64,000 nucleotides of DNA from Roseateles aquatilis (GTDB lineage Bacteria; Pseudomonadota; Gammaproteobacteria; Burkholderiales; Burkholderiaceae_C), in NCBI RefSeq assembly GCF_002205645.1, contig NZ_NIOF01000019.1, positions 53,469 through 117,468 of the forward strand, written 5' to 3'. Every line of letters starts with the position of its first letter. The stretch's first letter is position 1. A program made the position numbers and the translations under genes. The notes under the pieces are model-generated. The model was given only the letters and a program-made list of their open reading frames with translations. It did not search any database and was not told the origin of the DNA. This document shows, one piece after another, positions 20,258 to 29,563 of the stretch.

Positions 20258-21910
20258 ATGAGCACGCGCATCCATCCGCTCGCGGGCCAGCCCGCGCCGG
20301 CCTCGGTCCTCGTCGACGTCGACCAGTTGCGGGCCGCCTACCTCGGCGAGCGCCCGGACCCGACGGTGCCGGCCCAACGCGTGGTCTTCGGCACGTCGGG
20401 CCATCGCGGCTCGGCGCTGGACGCCTCGTTCAACGAATGGCACGTGCTGGCCATCGCGCAGGCCGTCTGCGACTACCGGCGGGCGCAGGGCATCGCGGGG
20501 CCGCTGTTCATCGGCGCTGACACCCACGCGCTGTCGATGCCGGCCTGCGCCAGCGTGCTGGAAGTGCTGGCCGCCAACGGCGTCGACGCGATGCTGTCGG
20601 CCGGCGACGAGTTCACGCCGACGCCGGCGGTCTCGCACGCCATCGTCCAGCACAACCGCGGCGACGGGCCGCGCGCCGACGGCATCGTGATCACGCCGTC
20701 GCACAACCCGCCGCGTGATGGCGGCATCAAGTACAACCCGCCGCACGGCGGCCCCGCCGGCAAGGACGTCACCGACGCGATCCAGGCTGCGGCGAATCGC
20801 TTCATCGAGGCCGGCCTGGCGGGCGTGCGGCGCATGCCCCATGCGCAGGCGCTGCGCGCCACGACCACGCACCGGCACGACTTCCTGCGGAGCTACGTCG
20901 ACGACCTGGACCAGGTCATCGACATGGACGCGATCCGCGACGCCGGCATACGCCTGGGCGTGGACCCGCTGGGCGGCGCGGGCGTGCACTACTGGAGCGC
21001 GATCGCCGACCGCTGGGCGATCGACCTGAGCGTCGTCAGCGAGGCGGTCGATCCGCGCTTCGCCTTCATGACGCTGGACTGGGACGGCCAGATCCGCATG
21101 GATCCGTCGTCGAGCTATGCGATGCGGCGCCTGTCGGCGATCAAGGACCGCTTCGACGTGGCCTTCGCCTGCGACACCGACCACGACCGCCACGGCATCG
21201 TGACGCCTTCCGCCGGCCTGCTGCCGCCGAACCACTACCTCGCGGTGGCGATCGACTTCCTGTTCCGGCATCGCCCGCGCTGGGGCGCCGCCGCGGCGGT
21301 GGGCAAGACGGTGGTCAGCACCCAGTTGATCGACCGCGTGGCGGCGCGCCTGAAGCGTCCGCTGTTCGAGGTGCCGGTGGGCTTCAAGTGGTTCTCGCCG
21401 GGGTTGCTGGACGGCGGCCTGGGATTCGGCGGGGAGGAGAGCGCGGGCGCCGCCTTCCTGCGCCGCGACGGCACCGCGTGGACCACCGACAAGGACGGCA
21501 TCACCGCGGCGTTGCTCGCGGCGGAGATCACCGCGCGACGCGGGCGCGACCCGGGTGCGTTGTACGCCGAGCTGGCCGGGCAACTGGGCGCGCCGGCCGC
21601 GGATCGCGTGGAAGCACCGGCGACGCCGGCGCAGAAGGCGCGGCTGGCCGCGCTGTCGCCGCAGGCGATCCAGTCCACCGAGCTGGCCGGGGAGCCCGTC
21701 ACCAGCGTGCTCAGCCAGGCCCCGGGCAACGGCGCGGCGATCGGCGGCATCAAGGTCGCGACGGCATCGGGCTGGTACGCCGCGCGGCCCTCGGGCACCG
21801 AGGACATCTACAAGATCTACGCCGAGAGCTTCCAGGGGCCCGCGCATCTTCAACAGATCCTGGCGCAGGCGCAGGCCACGGTGGACGCGGCGCTGGCGAC
21901 GGGCGGGTGA
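20258..21910 (+). CDS. pgm: Phosphoglucomutase (alpha-D-glucose-1,6-bisphosphate dependent)
   Basis: A 550-residue enzyme of the alpha-D-phosphohexomutase superfamily. It interconverts glucose-1-phosphate and glucose-6-phosphate for glycogen and sugar-nucleotide synthesis. Visible sites are the phosphoserine S148 ([13 protein letters not shown]), the magnesium loop DTDHDRHG, the sugar loop GGEESAG, and the phosphate-binding [15 protein letters not shown] near the end. FGTSGHRG near residue 44 is typical. The start has GGGAG 7 bases upstream. It appears monocistronic. Confidence 0.95.
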   Translation: MSTRIHPLAGQPAPASVLVDVDQLRAAYLGERPDPTVPAQRVVFGTSGHRGSALDASFNEWHVLAIAQAVCDYRRAQGIAGPLFIGADTHALSMPACASVLEVLAANGVDAMLSAGDEFTPTPAVSHAIVQHNRGDGPRADGIVITPSHNPPRDGGIKYNPPHGGPAGKDVTDAIQAAANRFIEAGLAGVRRMPHAQALRATTTHRHDFLRSYVDDLDQVIDMDAIRDAGIRLGVDPLGGAGVHYWSAIADRWAIDLSVVSEAVDPRFAFMTLDWDGQIRMDPSSSYAMRRLSAIKDRFDVAFACDTDHDRHGIVTPSAGLLPPNHYLAVAIDFLFRHRPRWGAAAAVGKTVVSTQLIDRVAARLKRPLFEVPVGFKWFSPGLLDGGLGFGGEESAGAAFLRRDGTAWTTDKDGITAALLAAEITARRGRDPGALYAELAGQLGAPAADRVEAPATPAQKARLAALSPQAIQSTELAGEPVTSVLSQAPGNGAAIGGIKVATASGWYAARPSGTEDIYKIYAESFQGPAHLQQILAQAQATVDAALATGG

Positions 21911-22054
21911 AGGCGCAAGGAGCCGCGTGGCGGCGGGCGAGAGGGCGTGCGAGGACGAGGCCGCCGACGCGTGCGAGGGCGCGCCGGGGTACTCCCTAGC
22001 TAGACATGCGCGTGGACTCGCGATGCAATCCGCCCGTCATTTGTGGCGCACTGC

Positions 22055-22483
22055 ATGAAGCTCATCGGATTCTGGTTATTGGTTCTTGTCGCCGTCCTCG
22101 TGCCGGCGACAGCATCCATTGCCACGTCCATGATCTGCCCGCCGGCCGCGGTGGCCAAGGCGCAGATGCGCGGCCAGGTCGATCAGGCCAGGGCCGCCGC
22201 CACGCACGTCGCGGCCACCGGCGCCCACGTCCGCGTGGTCAAGGCCAGGACGGTCGCCAAGCCGGCGGATCCGGCGGACGCCACCGGCGCGCACGATGAG
22301 CACTGCTGCGACGTGACGCCGTGCAGCCATTGCACCGGCTGCGGATCCTGCGCATCGATGGCCGCGTCCGCGGAGCTCGGCGCGCAGGCGATGCCGTTCG
22401 CCACCTCGGCGCCGCCGGAGCCCGGCGGCCCACGTGCGGAGTTCCTGCTCTCCGGGCAGGACCGCCCGCCACGAGCCAGCTGA
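22055..22483 (+). CDS. Small exported Cys-rich protein, function unknown
   Basis: A 142-residue protein with a clear signal/anchor (MKLIGFWLLVLVAVLVPATA). An Ala-rich middle is followed by a cluster of seven cysteines and two histidines between about residues 82 and 100 (HCCDVTPCSHCTGCGSC). Such a cluster would suit metal binding in the periplasm, but no named family is recognised. There is no clear ribosome site; a GTG four codons earlier is possible. It lies 234 bases before a TonB receptor on the same strand, suggesting a link with metal uptake (inference). Confidence 0.6.
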   Translation: MKLIGFWLLVLVAVLVPATASIATSMICPPAAVAKAQMRGQVDQARAAATHVAATGAHVRVVKARTVAKPADPADATGAHDEHCCDVTPCSHCTGCGSCASMAASAELGAQAMPFATSAPPEPGGPRAEFLLSGQDRPPRAS

Positions 22484-22717
22484 CTCGGCTCCACCGCCGA
22501 CGGGCGGCGCGTCACGGCGCGCGCCCGTCCCGGTCAGGAATTGGCCGAGTCGCATGCCTCGACAGACGCACCGGACCCCGCTCCCCTGGGGCCCGCCAGC
22601 GGCACAGGCCACGTCGGCGTCCGTCGTCATGCACTCGCCAACGAACACCTTGGTTCGAAGGTGCCCGCCCGCGTCCCGTCCGCAGAGACGGCCGCGCGCG
22701 GCACCCAGCTGGAAGAC

Positions 22718-25435
22718 ATGATGTCCACGAAACTCTCTCAAACGGCGGTCGCCGCCGCCGTCGCCCTCCTGGTCAATAGCGCCATCGCGCAAGAGGCCGC
22801 TCCCGCCGACACCACCACCCCCGCGCCCACCGCCGCCCTGGAGAAGGTGCAGATCACCGGCAGCCGCATCAGCATGAAGCAGACGCAGATCGCCGGCGTC
22901 GGCCCGGTGACCGTCATCGACGCGGAAGCGATCCAGCGCTCCGGCGCGATCTCCGCGGAGACGCTGCTGCAGCGCCTGCCGGCCTCGGCGGGTACCGCCG
23001 GCAATCAGAGCAGCGCCTACTGGACCGGCAACGGCTACGGCACCACGCAGGTCAATCTGCGCGGCCTGGGCATCAACCGCACGCTGGTGCTGCTGAACGG
23101 CCGCCGCGTGGTCAACGGCGGCACGGGCGCCAACAGCTCGGTCGACCTGAACATGATCCCGGTGGCGCTCATCGAGCGCGTCGAGGTGCTGAAGGACGGC
23201 GCCTCGGCCATCTACGGCGCCGATGCCGTGGCCGGCGTCGTCAACATCATCACCAAGACCGGCATGAAGGGCGGCGAGGCCTCCATCCGCTACGGCGAGA
23301 CCACGCGCGGCGACGGCGACGAGACCGCGCTGGACCTGTCCTGGGGCCTGCAGGCCGCCAGCGGCTGGGTGCTGAGCGCCATCAACTACTCGGAGAGCGG
23401 CGCCATCAACATGGCCTCGCGCGCGCCCTGCGGCCTGGCCGAGGTCGCTGGCAAGCTGCAGTGCACCGGCAGCTCCGCCACCATCGGCGGGCGTGCGTTG
23501 CTGGCCGACGGCCAGCGCATCAACTTCAACCAGACGCCGGGCAGCGGCCCCGCCTACGAGCCGTACTCCGCCGCCAAGCACAACTACAACAGCAATCCGA
23601 CGCTGAACGCGGTCAACCCGATCAAGCGCCTGGGGCTGAGCACCTTCGGCGCGCTGAACCTGACCGAAGACACCCAGCTGTTCACCGAGCTGCTGTTCTC
23701 GCATCGCGAGTCCCAGCAACTGGCCTCGCCGGGATCGCTGGGCGTGTACCGCACCATGAATTTCGCGGCCGACCATCCGACCAATCCGACCGGGCAAAGC
23801 CTGGTGCTGCAACGCCGCCGCCTGGAAGAGGCGGGCCCGCGCCACTTCAAGCAGGAGTCCAACATCTTCCGCGTGGTGGCCGGCGTCAAGGGCAGCATCG
23901 GCAGCAACTGGGACTGGTCGGCCAACGTGAACTGGGGCCGCAACACCGGCGTCGACATCACGACCAACGTGGCCAACCTGGACCGCGTCGCGCTCACCGT
24001 GGACCGCAGCAAGTGCAGCACCGCCGTCGGCGCGGCCATTCCCTGCGGCAACTACCTCGGCTACGGCAACCTCACCAAGCCGGTGCTGGACTACATCCTC
24101 GGCGACCTGCGCGACACCGGCGGCAATGAGCAGAAGGGCGTCAGCGCCAACCTCAGCGGCGAGCTGTTCAGCCTGCCCGCCGGCATGGTGGGCTTCGCCG
24201 CGGGCGCGGAGGTGCGCAAGGAAAGCGGCTGGCGCAACCCGGACAGCCTGACGGTGCTGGGCATCGCCAACACCAACGCGCAGGATCCGATCGCCGGCGA
24301 CTACACCGCGCGCGAGGTCTACGCCGAGCTGTCCGTGCCGCTGCTCAAGAAGCTGCCCTTCGTCGAATCGCTGCGCTTCAACACGGCCGCGCGTTATTCC
24401 AGCTACAGCCTGTTCGGCTCCAAGAGCACCTACAAGGCCGGCCTGGACTGGCAGGTGGTGCCGGGGCTGAAGCTGCGCTCCAACGTCTCGTCGGCCTTCC
24501 GCGTGCCCAACATTCCGGAGCTGTACGGCGGCGTGGCCGAAGGCAACCTGACCACCACCGATCCCTGCAGCAACTGGAGCGCGCTGCCCGCCACCTCGGT
24601 GGTGGCGCAGAACTGCAAGGCGGCGGGCGTGCCCGCCGGCTACACGCAACTGGGCAACACCATCCTGACGACGGTGGGCGGCAATCCCGCGCTCAAGCCC
24701 GAGGACGCGAAGACCCTGACCGCCGGCGCCGTCTGGCAGCCGAGCAAGGCGCTGACCCTGACGCTGGACTACTTCAACATCAAGATCACCAATGCGATCC
24801 AGAGCGTGGACGGGTCCACCAAGCTGGCGGTCTGCTACAACTCGCCGGGCCTGACGCACCTGTTCTGCAACCCGGCCAGCTTCACCCGCAACAAGATCAC
24901 CGGCGAGGTGGACTTCCTGTCCTCCCAGCCCGTGAACGCGGCGGATGAGAGGATCTCGGGCTTCGACATCGGCGGCATCTACGAGTTCAGGCTGGCCGGC
25001 TTCGAAGCGACGCTGAACGCCGAGGCGTCGCGCCTGACGAAGTACCAGGTGCGGCCGTTCCCGGGCGCGAACGTCATCGACTACACCGGCAAGATCACCG
25101 GCGGTCGCGGCAGCTACGCGCAGTGGCGCTCGCTGTCCTCGCTGACGGTGGCCCGGGGCGCGTGGTCCGGCGCCTACACGGTGCAGTACATCGGCGGCGC
25201 GGACGACATCAACGCGGCGCCCACCGCCATCGGCGCGAAGGCGCCGGGCCTGGCCTACCACTCGGTGCAGCTGAAGTACGCGTTCAGCAAGCAACTGGAC
25301 CTGGCGCTGGGCATCGACAACCTCTTCGACAAGAAGGCGCCGTTCATCCAGAGCTACACCGATGCCAACACGGACACGATGACCTACGACCTGCAGGGTC
25401 GTCGGTGGCACGTCCGCGCCGGCTACCGCTGGTGA
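22718..25435 (+). CDS. TonB-dependent outer-membrane receptor (large, OMP_IT-like)
   Basis: A 905-residue receptor. Signal peptide KLSQTAVAAAVALLVNSAIA is followed by the TonB-box region (EKVQITGSRI), the plug with TTQVNLRGLGINRTLVLLNG and RVEVLKDGASAIYGADAVAG, and a long barrel ending in a terminal W. This lineage often handles large or complex substrates. Several cysteine pairs in the extracellular loops (for example CGLAEVAGKLQC) are expected to form disulfides. The start at 22718 has GGAAG upstream. An imperfect GC-rich hairpin (25441-25474) follows the stop, before the PepSY genes, which probably serve the same transport process. Confidence 0.9.
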   Translation: MMSTKLSQTAVAAAVALLVNSAIAQEAAPADTTTPAPTAALEKVQITGSRISMKQTQIAGVGPVTVIDAEAIQRSGAISAETLLQRLPASAGTAGNQSSAYWTGNGYGTTQVNLRGLGINRTLVLLNGRRVVNGGTGANSSVDLNMIPVALIERVEVLKDGASAIYGADAVAGVVNIITKTGMKGGEASIRYGETTRGDGDETALDLSWGLQAASGWVLSAINYSESGAINMASRAPCGLAEVAGKLQCTGSSATIGGRALLADGQRINFNQTPGSGPAYEPYSAAKHNYNSNPTLNAVNPIKRLGLSTFGALNLTEDTQLFTELLFSHRESQQLASPGSLGVYRTMNFAADHPTNPTGQSLVLQRRRLEEAGPRHFKQESNIFRVVAGVKGSIGSNWDWSANVNWGRNTGVDITTNVANLDRVALTVDRSKCSTAVGAAIPCGNYLGYGNLTKPVLDYILGDLRDTGGNEQKGVSANLSGELFSLPAGMVGFAAGAEVRKESGWRNPDSLTVLGIANTNAQDPIAGDYTAREVYAELSVPLLKKLPFVESLRFNTAARYSSYSLFGSKSTYKAGLDWQVVPGLKLRSNVSSAFRVPNIPELYGGVAEGNLTTTDPCSNWSALPATSVVAQNCKAAGVPAGYTQLGNTILTTVGGNPALKPEDAKTLTAGAVWQPSKALTLTLDYFNIKITNAIQSVDGSTKLAVCYNSPGLTHLFCNPASFTRNKITGEVDFLSSQPVNAADERISGFDIGGIYEFRLAGFEATLNAEASRLTKYQVRPFPGANVIDYTGKITGGRGSYAQWRSLSSLTVARGAWSGAYTVQYIGGADDINAAPTAIGAKAPGLAYHSVQLKYAFSKQLDLALGIDNLFDKKAPFIQSYTDANTDTMTYDLQGRRWHVRAGYRW

Positions 25436-25440
25436 TTCGC

Positions 25441-25474
25441 GGGGGCACCGCGGGCGACCCGCCGGTGGTGTCCC
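25441..25474 (+). terminator. Imperfect GC-rich hairpin after the TonB receptor gene
   Basis: GGGGGCACCGCGGG pairs imperfectly with CCCGCCGGTGGTGTCCCC. There is no T-run. It may attenuate transcription between the receptor and the two reductase genes. Confidence 0.3.
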
Positions 25475-25541
25475 CTTGGGAAGGCCCCGCGCGAGTCACG
25501 CGGACCTTCCCCAGCACTTCAATTGCTGTGAGGCAATGTCC

Positions 25542-26234
25542 ATGAATCTTCCCTTCTGGGTACGCCGGGTCCACAAGTGGATCGGCCTCGTCATCGGTGT
25601 CCAGGCCTTGCTCTGGATGCTGAGCGGCGTCTACATGACCGTGATCTCGCTGGAGGTGATCCACGGCGATCACCTCGCCCATGCCTTCGATGAGCCGCTG
25701 CGGCGCGACGGCGAGCGGCTCGATGTCGAGCAACTGGCCCGGCTGCGGCCGGGGCTGGAGTCCTTCAAGCTCAAGCGCTTCCTCGACAAGGAGGTCTACG
25801 AGCTCCGCGTCGGCGGCAAGGCCAGCCTGGTGGACGCGCGCACCGGCGAGCTGCTGAGCCCGCTGCCGCGCGAGCAGATCGTGGCCCGCGCCAAGGACCT
25901 CTACCAGGGTGAGGCCGAGATCCGCGAGGTGACCTGGATCACGCAGGCGCCGCAGGAGGTGATCAAGCGCCCGGTGCCGATGTGGGCCGTGCGCTTCGAC
26001 GACCGCGCCAATTCGACGCTTTATTTCTCGCCCGACACCGGCGACCTGCTGGCCCGTCGCCACGACCTGTGGCGCTGGTTCGATTTCCTGTGGATGCTCC
26101 ACATCATGGATTACGACACCCGATCCGACGTCAACAACAACCTGCTGCGCGTGGCGGCCGGCGTGGGCCTGCTGTTCGCGTTGAGCGGCGCGTGGCTGGT
26201 GTTCTACAGCTTCCGCCGGAGGGCCCAGCCATGA
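25542..26234 (+). CDS. PepSY-type membrane protein
   Basis: A 230-residue inner-membrane protein. An N-terminal membrane helix (KWIGLVIGVQALLWMLSGVY), a periplasmic domain, the conserved WFDFLWMLHIMDY region, and a second helix near the C-terminus are visible. The HKWIG and LHIMDY motifs recur in the next protein, so the pair arose by duplication. PepSY-TM proteins in siderophore loci act as heme-bearing periplasmic reductases. GAGG sits 8 bases before ATG 25542; an ATG six bases earlier has too short a spacing. The stop overlaps the next start (ATGA). Confidence 0.8.
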   Translation: MNLPFWVRRVHKWIGLVIGVQALLWMLSGVYMTVISLEVIHGDHLAHAFDEPLRRDGERLDVEQLARLRPGLESFKLKRFLDKEVYELRVGGKASLVDARTGELLSPLPREQIVARAKDLYQGEAEIREVTWITQAPQEVIKRPVPMWAVRFDDRANSTLYFSPDTGDLLARRHDLWRWFDFLWMLHIMDYDTRSDVNNNLLRVAAGVGLLFALSGAWLVFYSFRRRAQP

Positions 26235-28051
26235 GCCCGTGGATGCGCAAGATTCACAAGTGGATCGGCCTGCTGATCGGCCTGCAACTGGTGCTCTGGA
26301 TGTGCAGCGGCGTCGTCATGAGCCTGCTGGACGCCGACAAGGTGCGCGGCCGCGAGTTCCGCGCGCCGGCCGCGGCCAGGCAGCCGTGGCCGACGGACGT
26401 CGCGCCCGTGAGCCGCCTGCTGGAGGCCGGGCGCGAGGCCGCGCAGACGGTCTCGACGGGCTGGCTGATGGAGCGACCCGTCTATCGGGTGATCGGCGAG
26501 AAATCGACCACCCTGATCGATGCCCGCAACGGCCGACGCGTCGACCTCGACGCCGCGCTGGCCAGGCGCCTGGCCGAGGCCTCTTACCGAGGGCCGGGCA
26601 AGTCGGCGCAGCCCGAGCTGGTGGAGCGCTCGCTCGAGACCCGCGCCCATGACGGCAAGGTCTGGCGCATCGCGTTCGACGACGCCGAGGACACGACGGT
26701 CTACCTGTCCCTGCAGGGCGACGTGCTGGAGCACCGCAACAGCACCTGGCGGCTGTTCGACCTGTTCTGGATGCTGCACATCATGGATTACACCGGCCGT
26801 CAGGACTTCAACAACCCGTTGGTCGTCAGCGCGGCCATCGGCGGCTTCTGGCTGGCGCTGAGCGGGATCTGGCTGCTCTTCACCAGCTTCAGCCTGGCCG
26901 AGTTCATCCCCCAGCGCTGGCGCGGCACACGCTCGCTGCTGGTCCATGCGCCGGATGGCAGCCGGCTGCGCAGCCTGCGGGCGCATGCCGGCGACACGGT
27001 CTTCGTCACGCTGGCCCGGCAGGGCCTGCCGCTGCCGTCGAACTGCGGCGGCGGACAGAGCTGCGGCCTGTGCGAGGTCCGCGTGCGCGGCGCCGCGCCG
27101 GCGCCCACCAGCGCCGATCGGGCGGTGCTGGCGCCGTCCCGGATCGAGGCGGGCTGCCGATTGGCCTGCAACCTGAAGCTGGACCGCAACCTCGACATCG
27201 AGGTGCGCGGCGGCGCGGAGCTCGGCGAGGTCCACGAGGCGCAGGTCGAGAGCGTCCGCGCGTTGTCGCCGTTCATGCGGGAGGTCGTGCTGATGCCCAC
27301 CGGCGAGCTGGGCGCCGCGTATCGGCCGGGATCGTTCATCCAGATCCATGTACCGGCCTACAAGATGGGCAAACATCAGATCGACGCGCCGCAGGAGCAC
27401 CGCTCGGCATGGTCGGGCCTGCAACTGCCCGCGCAATGGAGCAGCGGCGGCATGCTGCGGCGGTCGTACTCGCTGTCGGCGCCGGTGCGGCAAACGGATG
27501 GGCGGCTGACCTTGCTGGTGCGCTTCTGTCACGGCAAGGTCGGGGGCAAGAACCATCCGCCGGGCAAGGGCTCGGCCTACATGTTCGGACTCAAGGCCGG
27601 CGACAGGCTGCAGTACAGCGGCCCCTTCGGCGACTTCGCCGTCCGGCAGGGCGGGCGCGAGAAGGTCTTCATCGGCGGCGGTGCCGGCATGGCGCCGCTG
27701 CGCGCGATGGTGCGCGACCTGCTGGACTCGGGCGCGACCGAGCCGATGCACTTCTGGTACGGCGCGCGCTCGGCGGCGGATGCGCCATACGTGGACGAGA
27801 TGAAGGCGCTGGGCGACAGCTTCGACAACTTCATCTGGCGCCTGGTCCTGTCCGAGGAGCGCGGTGGGCCGGTACCGTCGGGCATGGTGCACGAGGCCGT
27901 GCGCGACGGCCTGTTGCGGGCGCATCCGGACTTGCAGGCCTGCGACTTTTACCTGTGCGGCCCGCCGCCGATGCTGGCGGCGACGCGGGCCATGCTCAAG
28001 AAGCTGGGCGTGCGGGACGAGCAGGTGGCGTTCGACGACTTCAAGATCTGA
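26231..28051 (+). CDS. PepSY/2Fe-2S ferredoxin/NADH oxidoreductase fusion (NqrF-like C-terminus)
   Basis: A 606-residue fusion. Residues 1-220 repeat the PepSY membrane unit (HKWIGLLIG at 9-17, FDLFWMLHIMDY at 176-187). Residues 235-325 form a plant-type ferredoxin with cluster cysteines C272, C278, C281 and C313. Residues 335-606 form an FAD/NADH reductase with RRSYSLS (410-416), GGGAGMAPLR (482-491) and CDFYLCGPPPM (571-581), as in NqrF. It would pass electrons from cytosolic NADH through FAD and the iron-sulfur cluster to a membrane or periplasmic acceptor. Overlap with the preceding PepSY gene indicates coupled expression. The physiological acceptor, possibly a ferric ligand imported by the receptor, is inferred. 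Confidence 0.85.
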   Translation: MSPWMRKIHKWIGLLIGLQLVLWMCSGVVMSLLDADKVRGREFRAPAAARQPWPTDVAPVSRLLEAGREAAQTVSTGWLMERPVYRVIGEKSTTLIDARNGRRVDLDAALARRLAEASYRGPGKSAQPELVERSLETRAHDGKVWRIAFDDAEDTTVYLSLQGDVLEHRNSTWRLFDLFWMLHIMDYTGRQDFNNPLVVSAAIGGFWLALSGIWLLFTSFSLAEFIPQRWRGTRSLLVHAPDGSRLRSLRAHAGDTVFVTLARQGLPLPSNCGGGQSCGLCEVRVRGAAPAPTSADRAVLAPSRIEAGCRLACNLKLDRNLDIEVRGGAELGEVHEAQVESVRALSPFMREVVLMPTGELGAAYRPGSFIQIHVPAYKMGKHQIDAPQEHRSAWSGLQLPAQWSSGGMLRRSYSLSAPVRQTDGRLTLLVRFCHGKVGGKNHPPGKGSAYMFGLKAGDRLQYSGPFGDFAVRQGGREKVFIGGGAGMAPLRAMVRDLLDSGATEPMHFWYGARSAADAPYVDEMKALGDSFDNFIWRLVLSEERGGPVPSGMVHEAVRDGLLRAHPDLQACDFYLCGPPPMLAATRAMLKKLGVRDEQVAFDDFKI

Positions 28052-28070
28052 CGCGAACGCAGCCGCGGAC

Positions 28071-28098
28071 GTGACCCGCCGCCGGCGCGGCGGGTCAC
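28071..28098. terminator. Perfect 11-bp stem-loop between convergent genes
   Basis: GTGACCCGCCG (28071-28081) and CGGCGGGTCAC (28088-28098) form a perfect stem with a six-base loop. It lies 19 bases after the reductase stop and overlaps the stop of the truncated Bug gene on the other strand. It would serve as a two-way terminator, although T-runs are lacking. Confidence 0.55.
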
Positions 28099-28200
28099 AG
28101 GTCCGGCGTGATCCTGGCCTCCTGGATCAGTTGGGCCCAGCGCGCCTGCTCCTGCTGAATGAACTTGCCGCGGAGCGCCGGACCCAGGGTTTTGCGGGGT
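28095..28200 (-). pseudogene. C-terminal remnant of a Bug/TctC solute-binding protein
   Basis: Read on the minus strand, the last 32 codons encode KTLGPALRGKFIQQEQARW followed by AQLIQEARITPDL and a stop. This is the usual ending of Bug-family (tripartite tricarboxylate transporter) binding proteins, which are expanded in Burkholderiales. Upstream the similarity stops near 28200 and there is no start or body of the protein. The gene was truncated, probably when the downstream hypothetical gene arrived. Recognition is by motif only. Confidence 0.6.
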
Positions 28201-28236
28201 AGCGAGGGGTCAGGTCGTGATGGCAGCATGGGCGCC

Positions 28237-28728
28237 ATGAACGCCCCCCTCTCCATTGACACCTCCGGCACCGACCGGGAAGTCGCCTCCTGGATATGGC
28301 ATCACCTGGTACCGCCGCAGGGGCAGGCCGCCACGATTCAAGGCGAGCTGCTGCGCGCGGTTGAAAAGCTGCGTTGGGAGGCGCAGGAGAACGGCAACGC
28401 CAATTGGGACGAGGGTTTCCTGATCCTGCTGGCGTTCCTGGAGGATCGACTGGGCGGCCAAGCCGGTGTCGGGGACGCCGACCGGCAGACCATCCAGGAG
28501 GACATTCATCGCCTGCGGAACTTCTCGCCGCTGAGCGCGCTTGACGACGGGCTCGGCGATGAATTCAGCGAAGGGTTCGACGGCGACATCGACGCTGAAT
28601 TGGACGACGACCGCCTGCCGTATGTGGACGACGACCTTTACGACCGTCTGGAGCACTTCGTGGTGGCCTTCGCGCGGGCGAATCCGGTGGCGCTGCCGCA
28701 CGTCGCGAATCCTCGGCTGCTTCGTTAG
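28237..28728 (+). CDS. Hypothetical acidic protein
   Basis: A 163-residue cytoplasmic protein. No signal or membrane segment is seen. The C-terminal half is very acidic (DIDAELDDDRLPYVDDDLYDR). No family is recognised. An ATG at 28228 would add three residues; neither start has a clear ribosome site. It sits directly beside the broken Bug gene and before a DUF1963 gene, in what looks like a small accessory insertion. Confidence 0.6.
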   Translation: MNAPLSIDTSGTDREVASWIWHHLVPPQGQAATIQGELLRAVEKLRWEAQENGNANWDEGFLILLAFLEDRLGGQAGVGDADRQTIQEDIHRLRNFSPLSALDDGLGDEFSEGFDGDIDAELDDDRLPYVDDDLYDRLEHFVVAFARANPVALPHVANPRLLR

Positions 28729-28785
28729 GCGTGGGGTGAGGCCCGCCCCCTGGCCGCGGACGGCGTGACCGCCTTCCGCGCTTGA

Positions 28786-29499
28786 ATGTCGGATCCGGAA
28801 AGCAATGAAGAGGTGCCAGGAATGAAGCGGCAGTCCATCGAGTTCGTCGAGGCCAGGAAACCGATTCGCGAGCGGGTCACCAAGTTCGGCGGCCAGCCGG
28901 TGTGGCTGACCGAGGCGCAATGGCCGCTCAGCGCCGCGTCGGGACGACCGATGCGCTTCATCTGCCAGATCGCCGTGTCTCCCGAGCTGTTCGGCGCCAC
29001 CAGCGCGCGAATGGCCTACGTCTTCATGACCGATGACGAGGCGTACGTCGACGGCACCTGGGAACCCGACGGCGGCGAGAACGCGGTCATCCTCCAACCG
29101 GGCTCGACGGCGCTGCCCGTCGAGCCGTTGACGGAAGGTCCGACGCTGTACCGGATGGTCAAGAAGTTCTTCCGGACGCAGCTCGTGCCAGAGCCTTGTG
29201 AGTTCGCCGTCCAAGGTCCCGTCACGCAGGACCCGGCGTATGTTCCCGAGTCCGTTCGCGCCGCATGGCCGCCCGAGCAATGGGAGGCATACGCCAACGC
29301 GCTCGACGGCAACAAGATCGGCGGGACGCCCATCTTCGTGCAAGGCGATGAATTTCCCGGCCCCGGCTCGTGGCAACTGCTGCTTGAACTCGACTCGACC
29401 GGCGTGCCGTTCTTCGTCAACTTCGGCGATGCGGGCGTCGGTTATGCGTTCCTCTCGGACGATGGCGGCACGGGGAAGTTTCTCTGGCAGAGCGCCTGA
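28786..29499 (+). CDS. DUF1963 (YwqG-like) protein
   Basis: A 237-residue soluble protein. The pattern KFGGQPVWLTEAQWPLS, MRFICQIAV and a late GDAGVGYAFLSDDG match the DUF1963/YwqG family, whose molecular role is unknown. An internal ATG at 28822 has AAGAGG 8 bases upstream and would remove 12 residues; it is a good alternative start. It shares strand and accessory character with the preceding hypothetical gene. Confidence 0.7.
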   Translation: MSDPESNEEVPGMKRQSIEFVEARKPIRERVTKFGGQPVWLTEAQWPLSAASGRPMRFICQIAVSPELFGATSARMAYVFMTDDEAYVDGTWEPDGGENAVILQPGSTALPVEPLTEGPTLYRMVKKFFRTQLVPEPCEFAVQGPVTQDPAYVPESVRAAWPPEQWEAYANALDGNKIGGTPIFVQGDEFPGPGSWQLLLELDSTGVPFFVNFGDAGVGYAFLSDDGGTGKFLWQSA

Positions 29500-29563
29500 G
29501 CCAACGGCCGGCGCGACGCCGCCGCGCGGTGATTCGGCGGCGGCCTGCCGGGCGCCGGCCTCG

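Noticed and set aside
22076..25411. Frame of over 1,100 codons antisense to the TonB receptor
   Set aside because: Same codon-bias effect; composition is Arg/Gly/Val/Asp-rich low complexity, and the receptor on the plus strand has signal, plug and barrel features.
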